64,000 bases of DNA from assembly GCF_030864355.1 (NCBI RefSeq), contig NC_083395.1:1736001-1800000 (forward strand), read 5' to 3'. This document shows positions 10,874-22,682 of this stretch, piece after piece; the stretch's first letter is position 1; every line of letters starts with the position of its first letter. Source of the DNA: Cutaneotrichosporon cavernicola (Eukaryota; Basidiomycota; Tremellomycetes; Trichosporonales; Trichosporonaceae). A program made the translations under genes and the position numbers. The notes beneath the pieces are model-generated. The model ran no database searches. It saw only the letters and a list, made by a program, of their open reading frames with translations, and was not told the DNA's origin.

Positions 10874-13800
10874 CTAGCTAATATACACTTGCCTTTGCAG
10901 CAGAGCCCGTGGGTGCCCGCCTCTCAAGTTGGCCAGGTCGCGGAAGCGATCCATGTCGACGGGTGCCTTGAAAACGACAAACACTGTCGTCAGCCACGCC
11001 GCACAAAAAAAGCTCACCGTGCGTAGGGTCGTGGCTCACCGAGGCCATCACCTCAGCCTCGGAGCAGATGTCAAAGCCTGCAGCACAATGCGCGCATCGT
11101 AGCCAGATGCCCCGAATCTGATCCGAGTGAATGTCGCATAGCGTGTCACTGTGCAGAACATGCTTGAGGTACGACGTCGGATCGCGCGGGTTGACTACAG
11201 CCGTCGCCGGCACTTTGCCAACGGGTCTGCGGTGCTGGTACTTGTGTCAGCTGTTGAGCCCAGGTAACTCACCAGAAGGGGGAGCAGCGGATGGGGGCTT
11301 TGGAGCGGCACGTGCACGGGCCGGTCAAACTTGAAGAAGACGTGCCGCGGGTCATGCACGCGGTAGCTGCGCAGCTCGCAAATCGAGCACAGGTTGTACG
11401 GGATAGGGTCCGACGGGCAGTTAGCGCACTGAAAGCGCCGTCCCATGATCCACTCGTTGCAGTTGGCGCAACGTGCGTTGTGGTCCAAGCCGTCGCCGAT
11501 ACCGACGACAGGTGCTGCTCGTGGCGTGGTCCGTCCTTGGTTTGTCCGTGGTGGGCCAGAAGCAGGACTCGGGCCGCGTACGCTGGTCCGGAACGCCGGG
11601 GCGTAGACCGTCTCTACCTCAATGGTCGGTGAGGTTGACCGTGAGGATGGTGTTGCGGCCACCGTCGACGAGTCCTGCTGGAACCAACGATCGCGGGCAC
11701 GCCTACTGACAACCTCGACCTCGCTGGACGCTAAGGGCACAGGGATCTGAGTGAGCTTAAACACGACACACCAACAACTCACCTTCATCATAATGTGGTC
11801 TGGCGTATGCGATCCATCCCCTGTTGCCCCGACGCCTTCGCACTGTATACACAGGTCCCTGTGGTCAGCTGAGGAATCAGAATGCGCTTACCATGACGGG
11901 CAAACAGCGCAATGGAAGCGCGGGCCGACAATGTCCTGGAGGCAGCTGGTCGTCAGCAAGTTCCAACATCACCCTCACTTGTGACAGAACGCGCCAGGAT
12001 GTCGCACATGTGCGCTCTCCGCCGTCCCGTTCGGCCGGGGCGGCAAGGGCAGTCGTGCAATGGGTTGGTCAGGTATGGAGAGGAAGACATGCGCGGGGTG
12101 GATCTCTTGCACCTTCTGATAACATGATCGACACAAATCGAACTTTGGGCACGACACGCCTGATGTCAGTCACAATGCCGCGATTCCCAGATAAACTCAC
12201 ACTTATACCAGCTGCGGTACATCGCGCCGTGGCAGATCGTGCACTCTGCGTCTTCCGAGTAGTCTAGCGTCAGCCGCGAAGGGAAGTTCAAGCTCACCAA
12301 CATCCACCCAGCCCTCCGTTCCCCAGATCTTCTCGCGGAACGCGTGCCTGATGTGGCCCGTACGCCGCCGTCGCGCCGCTCTGGATGCAGCCTTGGAATG
12401 GGTGATGCCGTGCGCCTCGATGCAGTTCGCACACAGTTCGTACCCGCGCGGGGCGGCCTCGAACCCGTCTGGGCCCTCCGTCTCCAAGGGCTGCAGGCTG
12501 TCCGGCGAAGCTGCACTGCCGTGAGACGCAGCGTCGGAGGCGGCACGTCCCAGCCGCCCATTATGTACGGTTTGCCCATCTGAACCGCTGGACGTGCTAG
12601 CTGCCCGCGTAGCCATGCCCCAGGCCGTGCCGTCCGAGCCTGACTCGTGTTCGCTTGCGATGCGGGGCACGAACGGAGCTTTGACGGCGTTTACAGTCCA
12701 CATGTCACCCTCGCCGCACGTCGTGCACACGTAACGCATGTAATCGAGGCGGATGCCACATGCCGAGCAGTCCGACGCGAGTAGGGGAGGTCCGTGACGC
12801 ACATCTTGGAGCTCTGCCGTGAGAGGTGGAGATGCAGTTACGCCGCTCGCCTCAGAGAGACGGGACAACGGTCGTTCTCGTGATGTGGAGGTCTCATCGG
12901 ACCGCGACCAGAGCGAGGCGGCGTCGGTGCTCTGATATGAGTAGTAGTACCCTGCGATTAGCATTAACATCTGCAGTCATATACTCACGGCCCCGCTCGT
13001 CGCGGACTAATGCGAGTTCGCCGATGTCTTCCTCGTCGCTCAGGCTCTCGTTGTCGCTGTCGTACCGCCGTACCGCGTGGACTGGGACTCGACTCGCGAG
13101 CTGGCTCTGTTCCCGCAACCACCGGGACCCGAGTTCAGACTGCGAGAGCATTGGGGCTGATGGAGAAGACGGACCTTCTCTCAACGGCATGGCGGTTTCG
13201 GCTGGCGAGATGGGGGAGATGGGAGAGACGGTTAACGGCGATACTGCGGACGGTGGTGGTGAGCTTGAGGTGGGTCGCAGCAGGCTACTGCTGCCATTGG
13301 CGGAGTGATATGAGAGCATCGGCCGCCGCCGTGCTGAGGCATTTGGTTCGGGTGCAGGAGGTATGTGGAGGGAGCCTCCGGTCGTCGATGCCCGCACCGC
13401 AGCCATGGCGTCGACTGGTGGGTCGGCGAAGCCGAGCGAGTACGTGCGGTGACCCGGGCTTCTGAACGACGCTGCCGCCATCGCACTTGATCCGTAACTG
13501 GTATTCAGGCCCGCGGGGGCAAGGACACCCCGGTCGCGCGAGACGACGGACCACGAGTCCGTGCCCTCACGCGACACGAAGGATGCCGACCCGCTGCGTG
13601 CCGAGCTCCGTGTCACCCCACTCCACCCACTCTCGGACGACATTGACAGCGACAGCGATGCAATACTGGAGGTATCGCTAAGGCTCGGTCCGTCGTACTC
13701 GACAACGACCTCAACTCTCATCGTGATCTTCTGGGCTGGGAAGGCGATGCCGCGGTCAGAGCCGCGGATGCTGTGATTGTCATCGCCCGAGACGAAGTAT

Positions 13801-14026
13801 CCGATCGCCTCGGTAAATTCCGCTTCACTCTTGATCGGATACTCCTCTCCGTCATCGTCGGTGTATACGAGATAGAACGGGTACTGGGAGAGCGAGAAGG
13901 CCTCCTCCACCTGCCGTTAACAATGACCTGAGTGTAGCTCACTCGACTCCTAAGCGACTCTAGCCGGCATGTTTTGGCGCTCGGGAACTGCACGCGCCTC
14001 GTCGAGCTGTCGTACGAGCACTTGAC
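10874..14026 (-). CDS. PB1 domain protein with an array of ZZ zinc fingers (NBR1-like)
   Basis: Ten exons can be joined in frame from 14026 to the TAG at 10874-10876, giving at least 946 residues. Most introns are 31-37 nt. A short first coding exon with the ATG lies upstream of 14026 and was not resolved. The N-terminus is PB1-like: VKCSYDSSTRRVQFPSAKTC, then YTDDDGEE and TEAIGYF. Next comes a long Ser-rich linker containing a candidate Atg8-interacting WSVV. ZZ fingers follow: C-x2-C with RYVCTTC and a split second half, ECTICHGAMYRSWYKC, FCHNC with RFHCAVCPSWDLC, RCANC with RRFQCANC, and a last degenerate one (RCAHCAAGFDIC). Known Nbr1 selective-autophagy receptors combine PB1, ZZ repeats and an FW domain. 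No FW domain is visible here, so the autophagy role is inference. Confidence 0.8.
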
Positions 14027-15296
14027 CTGGTATTAGTTCGTGGAAGCTTTGAGGGAGCTCACGGTCAATGGCCGGTTCGGTCGCCCAGGAAGCCCCCCCT
14101 GGACTGACCGCAGCATCTCGGCGCGGGGTCAGTTAGCGGGTCGACGAGCGTTGGAGCGCGATTAGCGTAGATGGACCACGCAAGTTGAGGAAAGAGGCCG
14201 AGACGCCCGGAAGATTGTGAAGGGAATGTTCCAAGACCAGACGGTGCTGACTGCAAGTTGAGCTAGGATTGCACTCCAGCTCCAGAGATGTGAGAGTTGG
14301 CTTGGGAGCGACCCGCGTTGAGGAGGCGGTGTTGGGCCACAGACGGGGTTTCAAGCGTGTACCGACTGGTTGAGCTCGGTATCGCCTCTACGGATGCTGT
14401 CCATGCAAGGGTTGATTTTAGTAGACGAGTGGATGAATAGGATGAATCGAGGTGTGGATGACTGCGCATTGCAACAACACGGGCTGTGGTGTGGGATGTG
14501 GGGTGAATTGATTCCGTCAGTAGTCTGTGGGTGGCAAATGGTGGTCAGCCTCCACTCTTGTCACTTATGGCATACACTCTTACTGACCATGATCGCAATC
14601 TACTGTTTCTCAGCCAACCCGTCACCTTCCCATGTACAACTAGGTTCCCCTCTGAATAGGTGAAGTGCGAGTTCAAACATCGGATGCTTCTCAAAGGCAT
14701 TCTACCTCTGCAGGCCCTTTCCAGTATGTTGACAGTTACTGTACGCGACCTCTTCAGGTGACAGAGTGCACGATTCCCATTTGCGTCTTCTTGGGATATC
14801 GACCACCCTTGTGTCCCCCAAAGTACGTTAACAAGCTCTAGGCTTCAATTTGCTCGCCATGGCCCATAAAGGATTACTCCCACGCGGTAATCATCGCTCT
14901 TTTAAGGGGGAGGGTGACGTTCTGCTTTTTCTGTTTCAAAGTGTTCAAGGGCTTCACAGAGACAGTCGTACTTTCACATGGAACTTCGAACCCAGAAGAA
15001 AATGGAATTGGAGGGAGTGGCACGGAGCCTGGAAGTAGACACAGGCGACTGTTCCTCTGCGCCCGTGATAGCAAAGGTTGGCTAGTATGAGCCACCCCAC
15101 TTGTGTCGTATTGTGAGTAGAGACTTGAATATGGGAGAGACGGCGACAGTATCCTTCAGTGCGTTACGAACGGAAGCCTTCCATCGAAGAATATACTCCT
15201 TGCTTGCGTTGACCGGCGCACTCTCACGTCAAACGCGCCAGCCGACGAGAACATGAATCACATAAACATAAACATACGTGTACGGGAACTACAACT
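14027..15296. other. Upstream region of the PB1/ZZ gene
   Basis: Probably holds the unresolved first exon and promoter of the PB1/ZZ gene (14027-14400), then about 900 bases in which I see no gene. A splice acceptor context just above 14026 (CTAATACCAG) supports an upstream exon. Confidence 0.5.
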
Positions 15297-16845
15297 CTAC
15301 TCGGTGTACCCATCAAGCTCAGGTCCCTCCATCCCATCATCGATTACGCGAGGATTCTCGAGCTCGCCGACGTGGCGCATGCGCACTGCCATACGGATCC
15401 GCTCCTCCCACTCACGGAACCACTGGCCTTCCCGTTCCCCAAGGAGGTAATGCACCCCCTTTGGCCCGCGCTGAAGGCGGGGGTTGGCTGGGATCTCGGG
15501 GTGCGTCTTGAACAGCGATGCGAGGCGGTGCTGCGCCTGCCCGACTGACTCATTCTTGAACGTGTTCGGGAGCGGCGGGTACACCTTCATGCCGTACGCC
15601 GCCACCGTGACTTCGTACGGCCCACCGGCGCGGGGATCTAGCCTCTGCCAGAGCCAGATGAGGGGCACGGCCCACCAGAACAGCAGCATCATGATCATGT
15701 GGCCCACTCCCCAGCCGTAGTAGTACTTCGAGCAGAGGTTGGGTGGGCGCACAATGATGTCGCCGTCTGCGACGGTGATGTCGACAACAACGCTCTGGTC
15801 GTCCTCGGCAATGTAGCCGGTCGAGTGGATCGCGCCCATGATGGCTTTACGCAGCGCCGCAATGTCCCATCCATACACGGTCTTGGTGAGCTTGAACGAC
15901 TTCAGAGGTCCCGGGTCAGCCGTGTACGCATCGCACCATGCACGCAGTGCCGTCTCGCTTTCGCCATGGTGAGATGAGAGGAGAGCCTCCTCGTCTTCGC
16001 GACCTCCTAGCGCAATCCCCTGTCCATTACGGTTATACCCGGCCCAGAATTCGTCGTCGCCCGCAATGTCACTCCACGGTGCGCGACCCCGCTCGTACCG
16101 AAACTTGGCGTACGCGTCCCACTGCGCCCTCTCTGCACGGGAAGGGGTGCGGCCCACGGCACGGGAGCCGGGAAACGGCGCGACGGACGCGCCGAAAGTG
16201 CGGCCCATAGTTCCACGGCGGGCGGGGATCGAGGTAGGTAGCGTGAAGAGGGAGATATTGGCCGAGTTGGACTCGTGCGCGACGGCCTTGCTCATGTCGA
16301 TAGTGAAGTCAAAGTCGGTGACGCGGAAGCGCTGTCCCGCTTGAACTTGGCGGGGCACACCGCGCTCTACGACGAGCTGCGTGCGCTGAGAAGTCTCCCA
16401 GTGGGAAGCGGCGGCGCGGACGTTGACTGTCGGCGCCGTGAGGGCCTTGGCGCGAAGGAAGTCATACAATGCGTTGGCTGCGGTTAGCTTGCCCAAGGAG
16501 GGTGCGGATCCGGTGGGAAGCGGGCGGAAGCCAGGACATAGACGTGGGGTTTAGAAATGACTCACGGTTTTGCAGACGCGGATCGGCCGTCTCGAAGCGG
16601 CCGACGAAATTGGCTGTTGGGATCTCGGGCAGCGCGGCAGCGCGGTCATGCGAGATGAGGGGCTCGGCATTCGGTGGACCAGTAAAGAGGGGCGTGAGGG
16701 CGGCAGGCCACGATTCGCCACCCGTCGACGGGCCGGCGGCGGAGGACTCGGCCTCAACGTCGGCGTAGGACGGGGGCGGTTCGGGAACCGTAGCGTCGAG
16801 TAGGCTAGCCGCTGCGGAGGAAGGGGAGGCGGGTTCGTACACCAT
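15297..16845 (-). CDS. Conserved fungal protein with PPSY motif and one hydrophobic segment
   Basis: Two exons are joined near 16480-16565, giving the junction DPRLQNPNALYDFLRAK. The N-terminus has a Pro-rich PPPSYADVE, a PPxY motif of the kind bound by WW domains of Nedd4/Rsp5 ubiquitin ligases. The middle is folded-looking, with a Gly/Tyr-rich stretch (DDEFWAGYNRNGQGIALGG). One strongly hydrophobic segment, MIMMLLFWWAVPLIWLW, lies about two-thirds along and could be a membrane anchor. The C-terminus is charged with a Trp-rich helix (GQWFREWEERIRMA). I do not recognise the family by name, so no function is assigned. The ATG at 16845 has a good context (CACCATGG). Intact. Confidence 0.7.
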
Positions 16846-17129
16846 GGTGCAGTGTGTGATGGAGAATTCATTCAGCGGGTCGTTTACGAGTTAATGAGGG
16901 CAGGGTGGTGCACAGCCCTGCGGCTCTGGTTCCGTGCCTGACTGCGAGCGTCATCGTATTGCTGCCAGCATGTGGCTTGTGTCACCGCTTCCCGACGGCT
17001 TTTTTGCACGTTGAGGACAGCAGGTTTCAGGCGGCAGACGTATGTAATCTGGAGAGAGGATGATATGCATGATGATGCGTATGCCATGTAGTGTTCTATG
17101 AGTAGTACAGAGAAGGGTGCTATCCTCGC

Positions 17130-20104
17130 TCAGTTGAGCTCGCGCGCGACCTCAAACGTCTGGAAGGTCACGATCTGGTCGCCCTCGCGGATGTCGTCAA
17201 AGCCCTCAAGAGCAACTCCGCACTCGGTGCCCTTGCGCATCTCGAGCACGTCCTTCTTCATGTGCTTGAGCGTGTCCATCAAGCCCTCGAACACAACCTC
17301 GCGGTCGCGCAGCACGCGCACCTTGTCCGCCTTGGCGATCGTGCCGTTCATGATCTTGCACCCGGCGATGTTCTTGACTACCTTGCGGCCGCTCTTGATG
17401 GGGAAAATCATGCTCACCGTTGCCTCACCGATGACGCGCGTCTCGATGCGTGGTGGCAGCAGTGCCGCCACGCGCGCACGCACATTGTCAATGAGGCGGT
17501 AGATGACGCCGTCAGTGATGACGGGGACCCCGGCGTCGCTCGCTGCGCTCTGGATCGCGCGCGGACAAACGACATTGAACCCAATAACCGTGCCGTCCGC
17601 CGCGTCGCCCAACATCACGTCGCTTTCCGTCACATTGCCAACGCCCGTGTGCACGATCTTGACCCCAGCCTCCTTGTTCCCAATAGCGCTCAGCGAGCCC
17701 ACAACCGCCTCGACGGTGCCGCTCACGTCGGCCTTGATGATCAGGCGCAACTCTTTGCGCCCCGAGTCCGCCGCCTCGGCTGCTGCCCGGCGCGCATTGT
17801 GCAGCGCCTGCTGGACGCTCACACCTGCCTCCTTGGCAGCCTTGACCTCGACGCGCTCCGCCTCGAGGCGCAGGCGGTCCTCCTGACGGCGAATGTTGAT
17901 AACCTCGGCGTCTTCCGCCAGCTGCTTGCGCTGCTGGTCACGGAGGCGGTTATCGATACAGGACTTGGCTTTGGCCTCGGACGGTGCCTCGAGCAGCTGG
18001 TCGCCAGCGATCGGCACATCCCTCCATCCAGTGACCGACACGGGTGTTCCTGGCCCCGCCTCACCGACTGGGTTGCCAGCCGAGTCCGTCATTGTGCGCA
18101 CGCGTGCCCATGTGTTGCCTGCGACGATCGGGGCACCGTCGCGCAGCGTACCGCGCGTCACAAGCACGGTCGCGACCGTGCCAAGGCCCTTGTCGACGTT
18201 CGACTCGAGCACCCAGCCCTCAGCCTTGCCGTCCTCGCGGGCGCGCAGGTCGCGTACCTCGGCAAGCGTGGCAAGCGTCTCGACGAGATCGTCCAGACCC
18301 AGGCGGGCGAGACCTGAGACGCGCACGGAGGGGACGTCACCACCGTCCTCCTCGAGGATGATGCCCTCGGCACCGAGACCAGCCTTGACCTTGGCGACAT
18401 CGATCTGTGGTTTGTCGCACTTGTTGATCGCCACAACGAGGCCCACATTGTCACCCTCCTTCTGCACGAGGTTGATGACCTCCTTGGTCTGGGGCATGAC
18501 TCCGTCATCGGCAGCGACGACCAGTACAACGAGATCGGTGACGCTGGCGCCACGCGCACGCATGCCCGTGAAAGCGGCGTGGCCTGGCGTGTCGAGGAAG
18601 GTGATGGTAGAATCCGAGTCGGCGTCCTTCTGCAACGACGAGAGCGGGACGGAGAACGCACCAATATGCTGCGTGATGCCGCCCGCCTCGCCGGCAGCCA
18701 CAGACGTGTGCCGCAGCGCATCGAGCAGAGTCGTCTTGCCATGGTCAACATGTCCCATGATGGTGACCCTGGAGTCAGCTGGCTTACACGAATTCAAGCT
18801 CACACAGGGGGACGCAGGGGAGATTTGCTTGGGTCGTCCTCTGGCTCGGGGTAGATGTTGTAGCCGCGGTCACTATCAATGATAGGGTTGAGGTTGTACT
18901 CGAGGGCGAGGGAGGTTGCGTCGTCGACGTTGAGCAGGAACGCCGCGCCGCGCACGTCCTCGCCCATCCCGAGCTCGACCATCTTGCGCTGAAGGTGCAT
19001 GACCTTGACGCCAAACTTGTCCGCAAGCTGCGCAACCGATATGTTGCCGGGGATGTAGACATCCTTCTCGAGCGCCTCGCGGGCCTTGCGTGCCTCCGCG
19101 GCAGCCTTGGCACGCACACGCGCAGCCTTCTCCTCCTGCATGCGCTTGAGCGCATCCATTTCGGCCAGTTCCGCGTCGTTCTCCTCGTCCAGCACCCACT
19201 CGCGCTTGTTGAAGCGTTCACCTTTCTTCTTCTTGTCCTTGGAGCGGTGGTGGTGCGTGGCCGGCAACTCAGGTTCCTCTCGATGTGAGTGGAGCAGCGA
19301 GCGCGATGCCGCCTGCTGGCGTCGCCGCCCGCGCCCCTCCTCGTCTCCAGCCTCCTCAACGTCAGATCTCCCAGCCTCGTCCCCCTCGTCAGGCTTGCCC
19401 ACGCGTGCCGGTGCACCATCCTCGGGAGCTTCAGACACACTCCGGCTGAGCGTCCTGACACCATCTCCGTTACGTCCGCCATTGCGGTCGGGCTGCTGGC
19501 GTTCTCGCCGCCCACGGTCGCCGCCGCGAGACATGTTGCCGTCGTCACGACGTCCACGGTCACCACCGCGAGACAGGTTGCCGTCGTCACGCCGCCATCC
19601 GCGATCCCTCCTCTGGTCGCCATCCTGGTCGCCCACGTCGCCTCGGCCACCGCGGTCCTGTCGCCCACCATCATCACGGCGTCCACGGTTCCACCGCTCG
19701 GCACCGCCCTCCTGGTCCTCCCGGCGATTGCCTCGTGGCCTACCCATACCGAACCCGGGCCCGTCGTCGGAGGCGTCCCATCGCTGACGCTGTGGCGGCC
19801 AATCGCGGTTAGGTTGCCGTTGCTGTTGGGGTTTGCGCTCCGGCGGCGGACCCCAGTTCGTAGCAAAACGGGCGGGGCGGGGTTCGGGCGTAGCCGGGGT
19901 CTGGCGCGGGGCCGGGGGCTGGGGTCTGGCTGCAGACTGAGGCCTGGCCGGGGACTGGGACCTCGCCGGCGGTGTGCCCCAGTTCGTCGCGGCCATCGGC
20001 TTGGTTTTGCCGAGTGCGGATGAGACATGGAGCGCGCGGAGTTGGACAGCCGCGCTGCGGACGCGCGGAGCGAGCATGGAGCATCTGCAGATGCTCACGC
20101 TCAT
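17130..20104 (-). CDS. IFM1: Mitochondrial translation initiation factor IF-2
   Basis: Two exons (18804-20104 and 17130-18768) flank a 35-nt intron and encode 979 residues. The intron falls just before the G1 box: [19 protein letters not shown]. GTPase motifs are complete: [16 protein letters not shown] and NKCD. The IF-2 domain II, the middle linker ([20 protein letters not shown]) and the C-terminal tRNA-binding beta barrel follow. The N-terminus begins with a presequence-like stretch ([20 protein letters not shown]). An in-frame ATG at 20104 precedes the MLAP start at 20077, and either could be used. A long Arg/Asp/Gly-rich disordered region (residues ~110-220) contains near-identical tandem units around [12 protein letters not shown]. 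The factor brings formyl-Met-tRNA to the mitoribosome. It shares a 353-bp divergent promoter with RNR2. Confidence 0.95.
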
Positions 20105-20197
20105 TTTATGGGAAGAGATGGAGGTTGCAAGTGGAGGAAGGCTTCCTCCTCCTCTCCCGACTTTTGCAGGGCCCAGCCAAGGGTGCAGATGAGTGCC

Positions 20198-20224
20198 ACG
20201 CGAGACTGACGTGGATGTCACGTG
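20198..20224. promoter_or_regulatory. MCB-like ACGCGA and palindromic CACGTG in the IFM1/RNR2 promoter
   Basis: ACGCGA at 20198-20203 resembles the MluI cell-cycle box core. CACGTG at 20219-20224 is a bHLH E-box. Both lie in the 353-bp gap between divergent IFM1 and RNR2, about 235-260 bp upstream of the RNR2 ATG. Function is inferred from known control of RNR genes by MBF in other fungi. Confidence 0.4.
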
Positions 20225-20457
20225 AGGATAACATAATTTTGCCACCAGAGATGGTAGATATGAGGTGAGGCATGACGAACGGAGAGGTAAAGAGTTGACT
20301 GGACTTGATCGTACCTTGTCATTTACCATCTAACACCCGTGTCTCACATCGCATCTCATCAACATCAAAGAGACACCTGACATCGACCACCATCCATCCA
20401 CCACCCATCGCCGGCAGGCGAACCCTGACCGCCCGAACACCGCCTGCAACGACCAGC

Positions 20458-21967
20458 ATGGCCGCGATCCTGTCGCCACAACCACACCCTTTACAACCCA
20501 CCTCTATCCACGCGCCCTCTAGGACAACATCCTCTTCCTCTGTCCGCTCCGCTGCTACCAGCGCCGAAGACCTCACAGAGGTCATCCGCATCGACAAGCA
20601 TCGTGCACCCTACGACAGGCGGGTATCCGACATGATGGCAGGCGTACAGCTCGAGGAGCTGACCCCGGCGACTAATGGCGCTACGAACGGGCATTTCAAC
20701 GGACACACCACCCAATCTCCATCTGCACCATCCAGTAATGGGCACGACACCAAGGCCAGGAAGCAAGTTGGGCCATCAGATACGCTCGCGGCGCCAGCAC
20801 GCCGCTTCCCAGAAGAAGAAGAGGAAGAGATTCTGCGCGAGACCGAGGACCGCTTTGTGCTCTTTCCCATCAAGTACCGAGAGGTGTGCTGAAGGGACCT
20901 CCAGCGGCAGCTAACGGCAGATCTGGCTCGCGTACAAGCAAGCGCAGGCGAGCTTCTGGACTGCGGAAGAGCTGGACCTGGGTACTGACTTGCACGACTG
21001 GAACGACAAGCTCACCGACAATGAGCGCTATTTCATTCTCCGTGAGCTTCCCTGTCGTTTGCCAAGCTGATCACAGGCATCCTCGCGTTCTTCGCCGCAT
21101 CAGACGGCATCGTTGGCGAGAACCTCATCTCCATGTTCTCGATGGAGGTGCAGATCGCCGAGGCGCGCGCATTCTACGCTTTCCAGACGATGATCGAACA
21201 GGTACACGCTGAAACTTACTCGCTCCTCATCGAGACGTATGTGCAAGAGACAGAAGAGAAGGACTTCCTGTTCAAGGGAATTGATAACAGTGAGTCATAG
21301 CACAGACGTTTCTGATGACAGTCCCTTGCATCCGGAAAAAGGCCGACTGGGCGCTCAAGTACATTACGCCCGAAATGCCATTCCGCACGCGCCTCATCGC
21401 GTTTGCTTGTGTGGAGGGCATCTTCTTCTCAGGGTCGTTCGCGGCAATCTTCTGGCTCAAGAAGCGCGGCCTCATGCGTGGTTTGACGTTCAGCAACGAA
21501 CTGATCAGCCGCGACGAGGGCATGCACACCGACTTTGCGTGTCTCCTCTACCAATACCTCAAGCACCGCTGTTCGCAAACTGAGGTGCACAGGATCGTTG
21601 GCGAGGCCCTCGAGATCGAGAAGGAGTTCTTGACGGATGCGCTTCCATGTGCCCTGATTGGCATCAATGCAGGGGTACGTCGTCCCACAGAATGAGCTGA
21701 CGCCAGTCCATGTGCCAATATATGGAGTTTGTGGCGGACCGATTAATCGTCGCACTTGGTTATGACAAGTTGTACCATGCAACAAACCCGTTCGACTGGA
21801 TGGAGCTCATCAGCTTGCAGGGCAAGGCCAACTTCTTCGAGTCGCGCGTCAGCGCGTACCAGATGGCCAACGTCAGCCGGTCCGCAACGCCGGGGCGCGC
21901 ACGCTCAGACTCGTTCAACGAGGGGCAATTGAACCGCCGCATGTTCCGCACCGACGCCGAGTTTTAG
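20458..21967 (+). CDS. RNR2: Ribonucleoside-diphosphate reductase small subunit
   Basis: Five exons (20458-20883, 20921-21041, 21077-21289, 21322-21674, 21707-21967) give 457 residues. All four introns are 32-37 nt. Diiron-site helices are present: the [15 protein letters not shown] segment, [25 protein letters not shown] with the following [10 protein letters not shown], and the [15 protein letters not shown] helix, which carries the Glu/His ligands. The extreme C-terminus [10 protein letters not shown] matches the acidic aromatic tail that docks on the large subunit. The enzyme makes dNTP precursors, holding the tyrosyl radical. About 110 N-terminal residues are disordered and Ser/Asn-rich, as in other fungal R2 proteins. 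The ATG at 20458 follows a CA-rich leader. Upstream in-frame ATGs read through leader-like sequence. Confidence 0.95.
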
Positions 21968-22682
21968 CAGCATGAAGAAGCAAGCACATCTGCTGCAGAC
22001 ATCACAGCATACAACCCCACACCACTCTGTACACCACTGTACATTGTACTACCATCCACAGTAGAAGTAGAATGAGACACCGTTCAATGTTGCTGATGCT
22101 GATACGACAAGGCAGCTGACTAGCGACCAGATCGTGATCGCGTCGCAGGTGTATCAGCTCCTGTCTGCCAGCTGACGTTACTCGCAGTCACTCGACTCCC
22201 ACAAGCCCATGCATACGGCGCCCGCATGTACGTCGAGGCATGTGTCTTTGAATGCTTACACACCAAGCCTGTTCAGCCTCAAGTTTTTACATGCTACACA
22301 CGCGTCAATACGCAGACGAAGCTACACAATGCCCAAATCCACCCACTGCCACAGCGCCACCCTGCCACTTTGGCCCTTCCTCACCGTATTCAGACGCACT
22401 TCCCGCGACCAGCCCTCACGTAGCCACCATCAGTCTCCCCTCATCCGATCTGTCCCGCTAAGGCTCCCCGTCCCCCGCACCCGTTCCCCGCGGCAGCCGT
22501 CGCCAGGCTTCCCAGCGCCAGCCAGACCTTCTCCGAACCATATAAGATGCGTCGAATCACCCGCTCATATCCTAATTTCCATTCACGTACACACCCACAC
22601 CTGGTCCCACACATACACACTTACGTCCCATCCATCCTCCACTTATTCACACAACCCCATCCCCCACGCACACTCGTGCGTG
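21968..22682. other. Intergenic and probable 5' leader of the next gene
   Basis: The frame of the following gene stays open back to 22209, but the composition (Thr/His/Pro-rich, CA/CT-rich DNA) looks like untranslated leader. No other feature seen. Confidence 0.5.

Noticed and set aside
14065..14118. ATG at 14118 as the start of the PB1/ZZ protein
   Set aside because: Its frame reaches a stop (TGA at 14065-14067) before the splice donor, so it cannot feed the PB1 exon.
17262..18317. 351-codon plus-strand frame
   Set aside because: Antisense to the mitochondrial IF-2 GTPase domain, whose motifs are unmistakable.
19289..20023. 244-codon plus-strand frame
   Set aside because: Antisense to the IF-2 disordered region. 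Hydrophobic composition results from complementing Arg/Asp/Gly codons.
22209..22682. Upstream in-frame extension of the low-complexity gene
   Set aside because: CT/CA-rich leader-like sequence. The downstream ATG at 22683 begins the coding-like composition.
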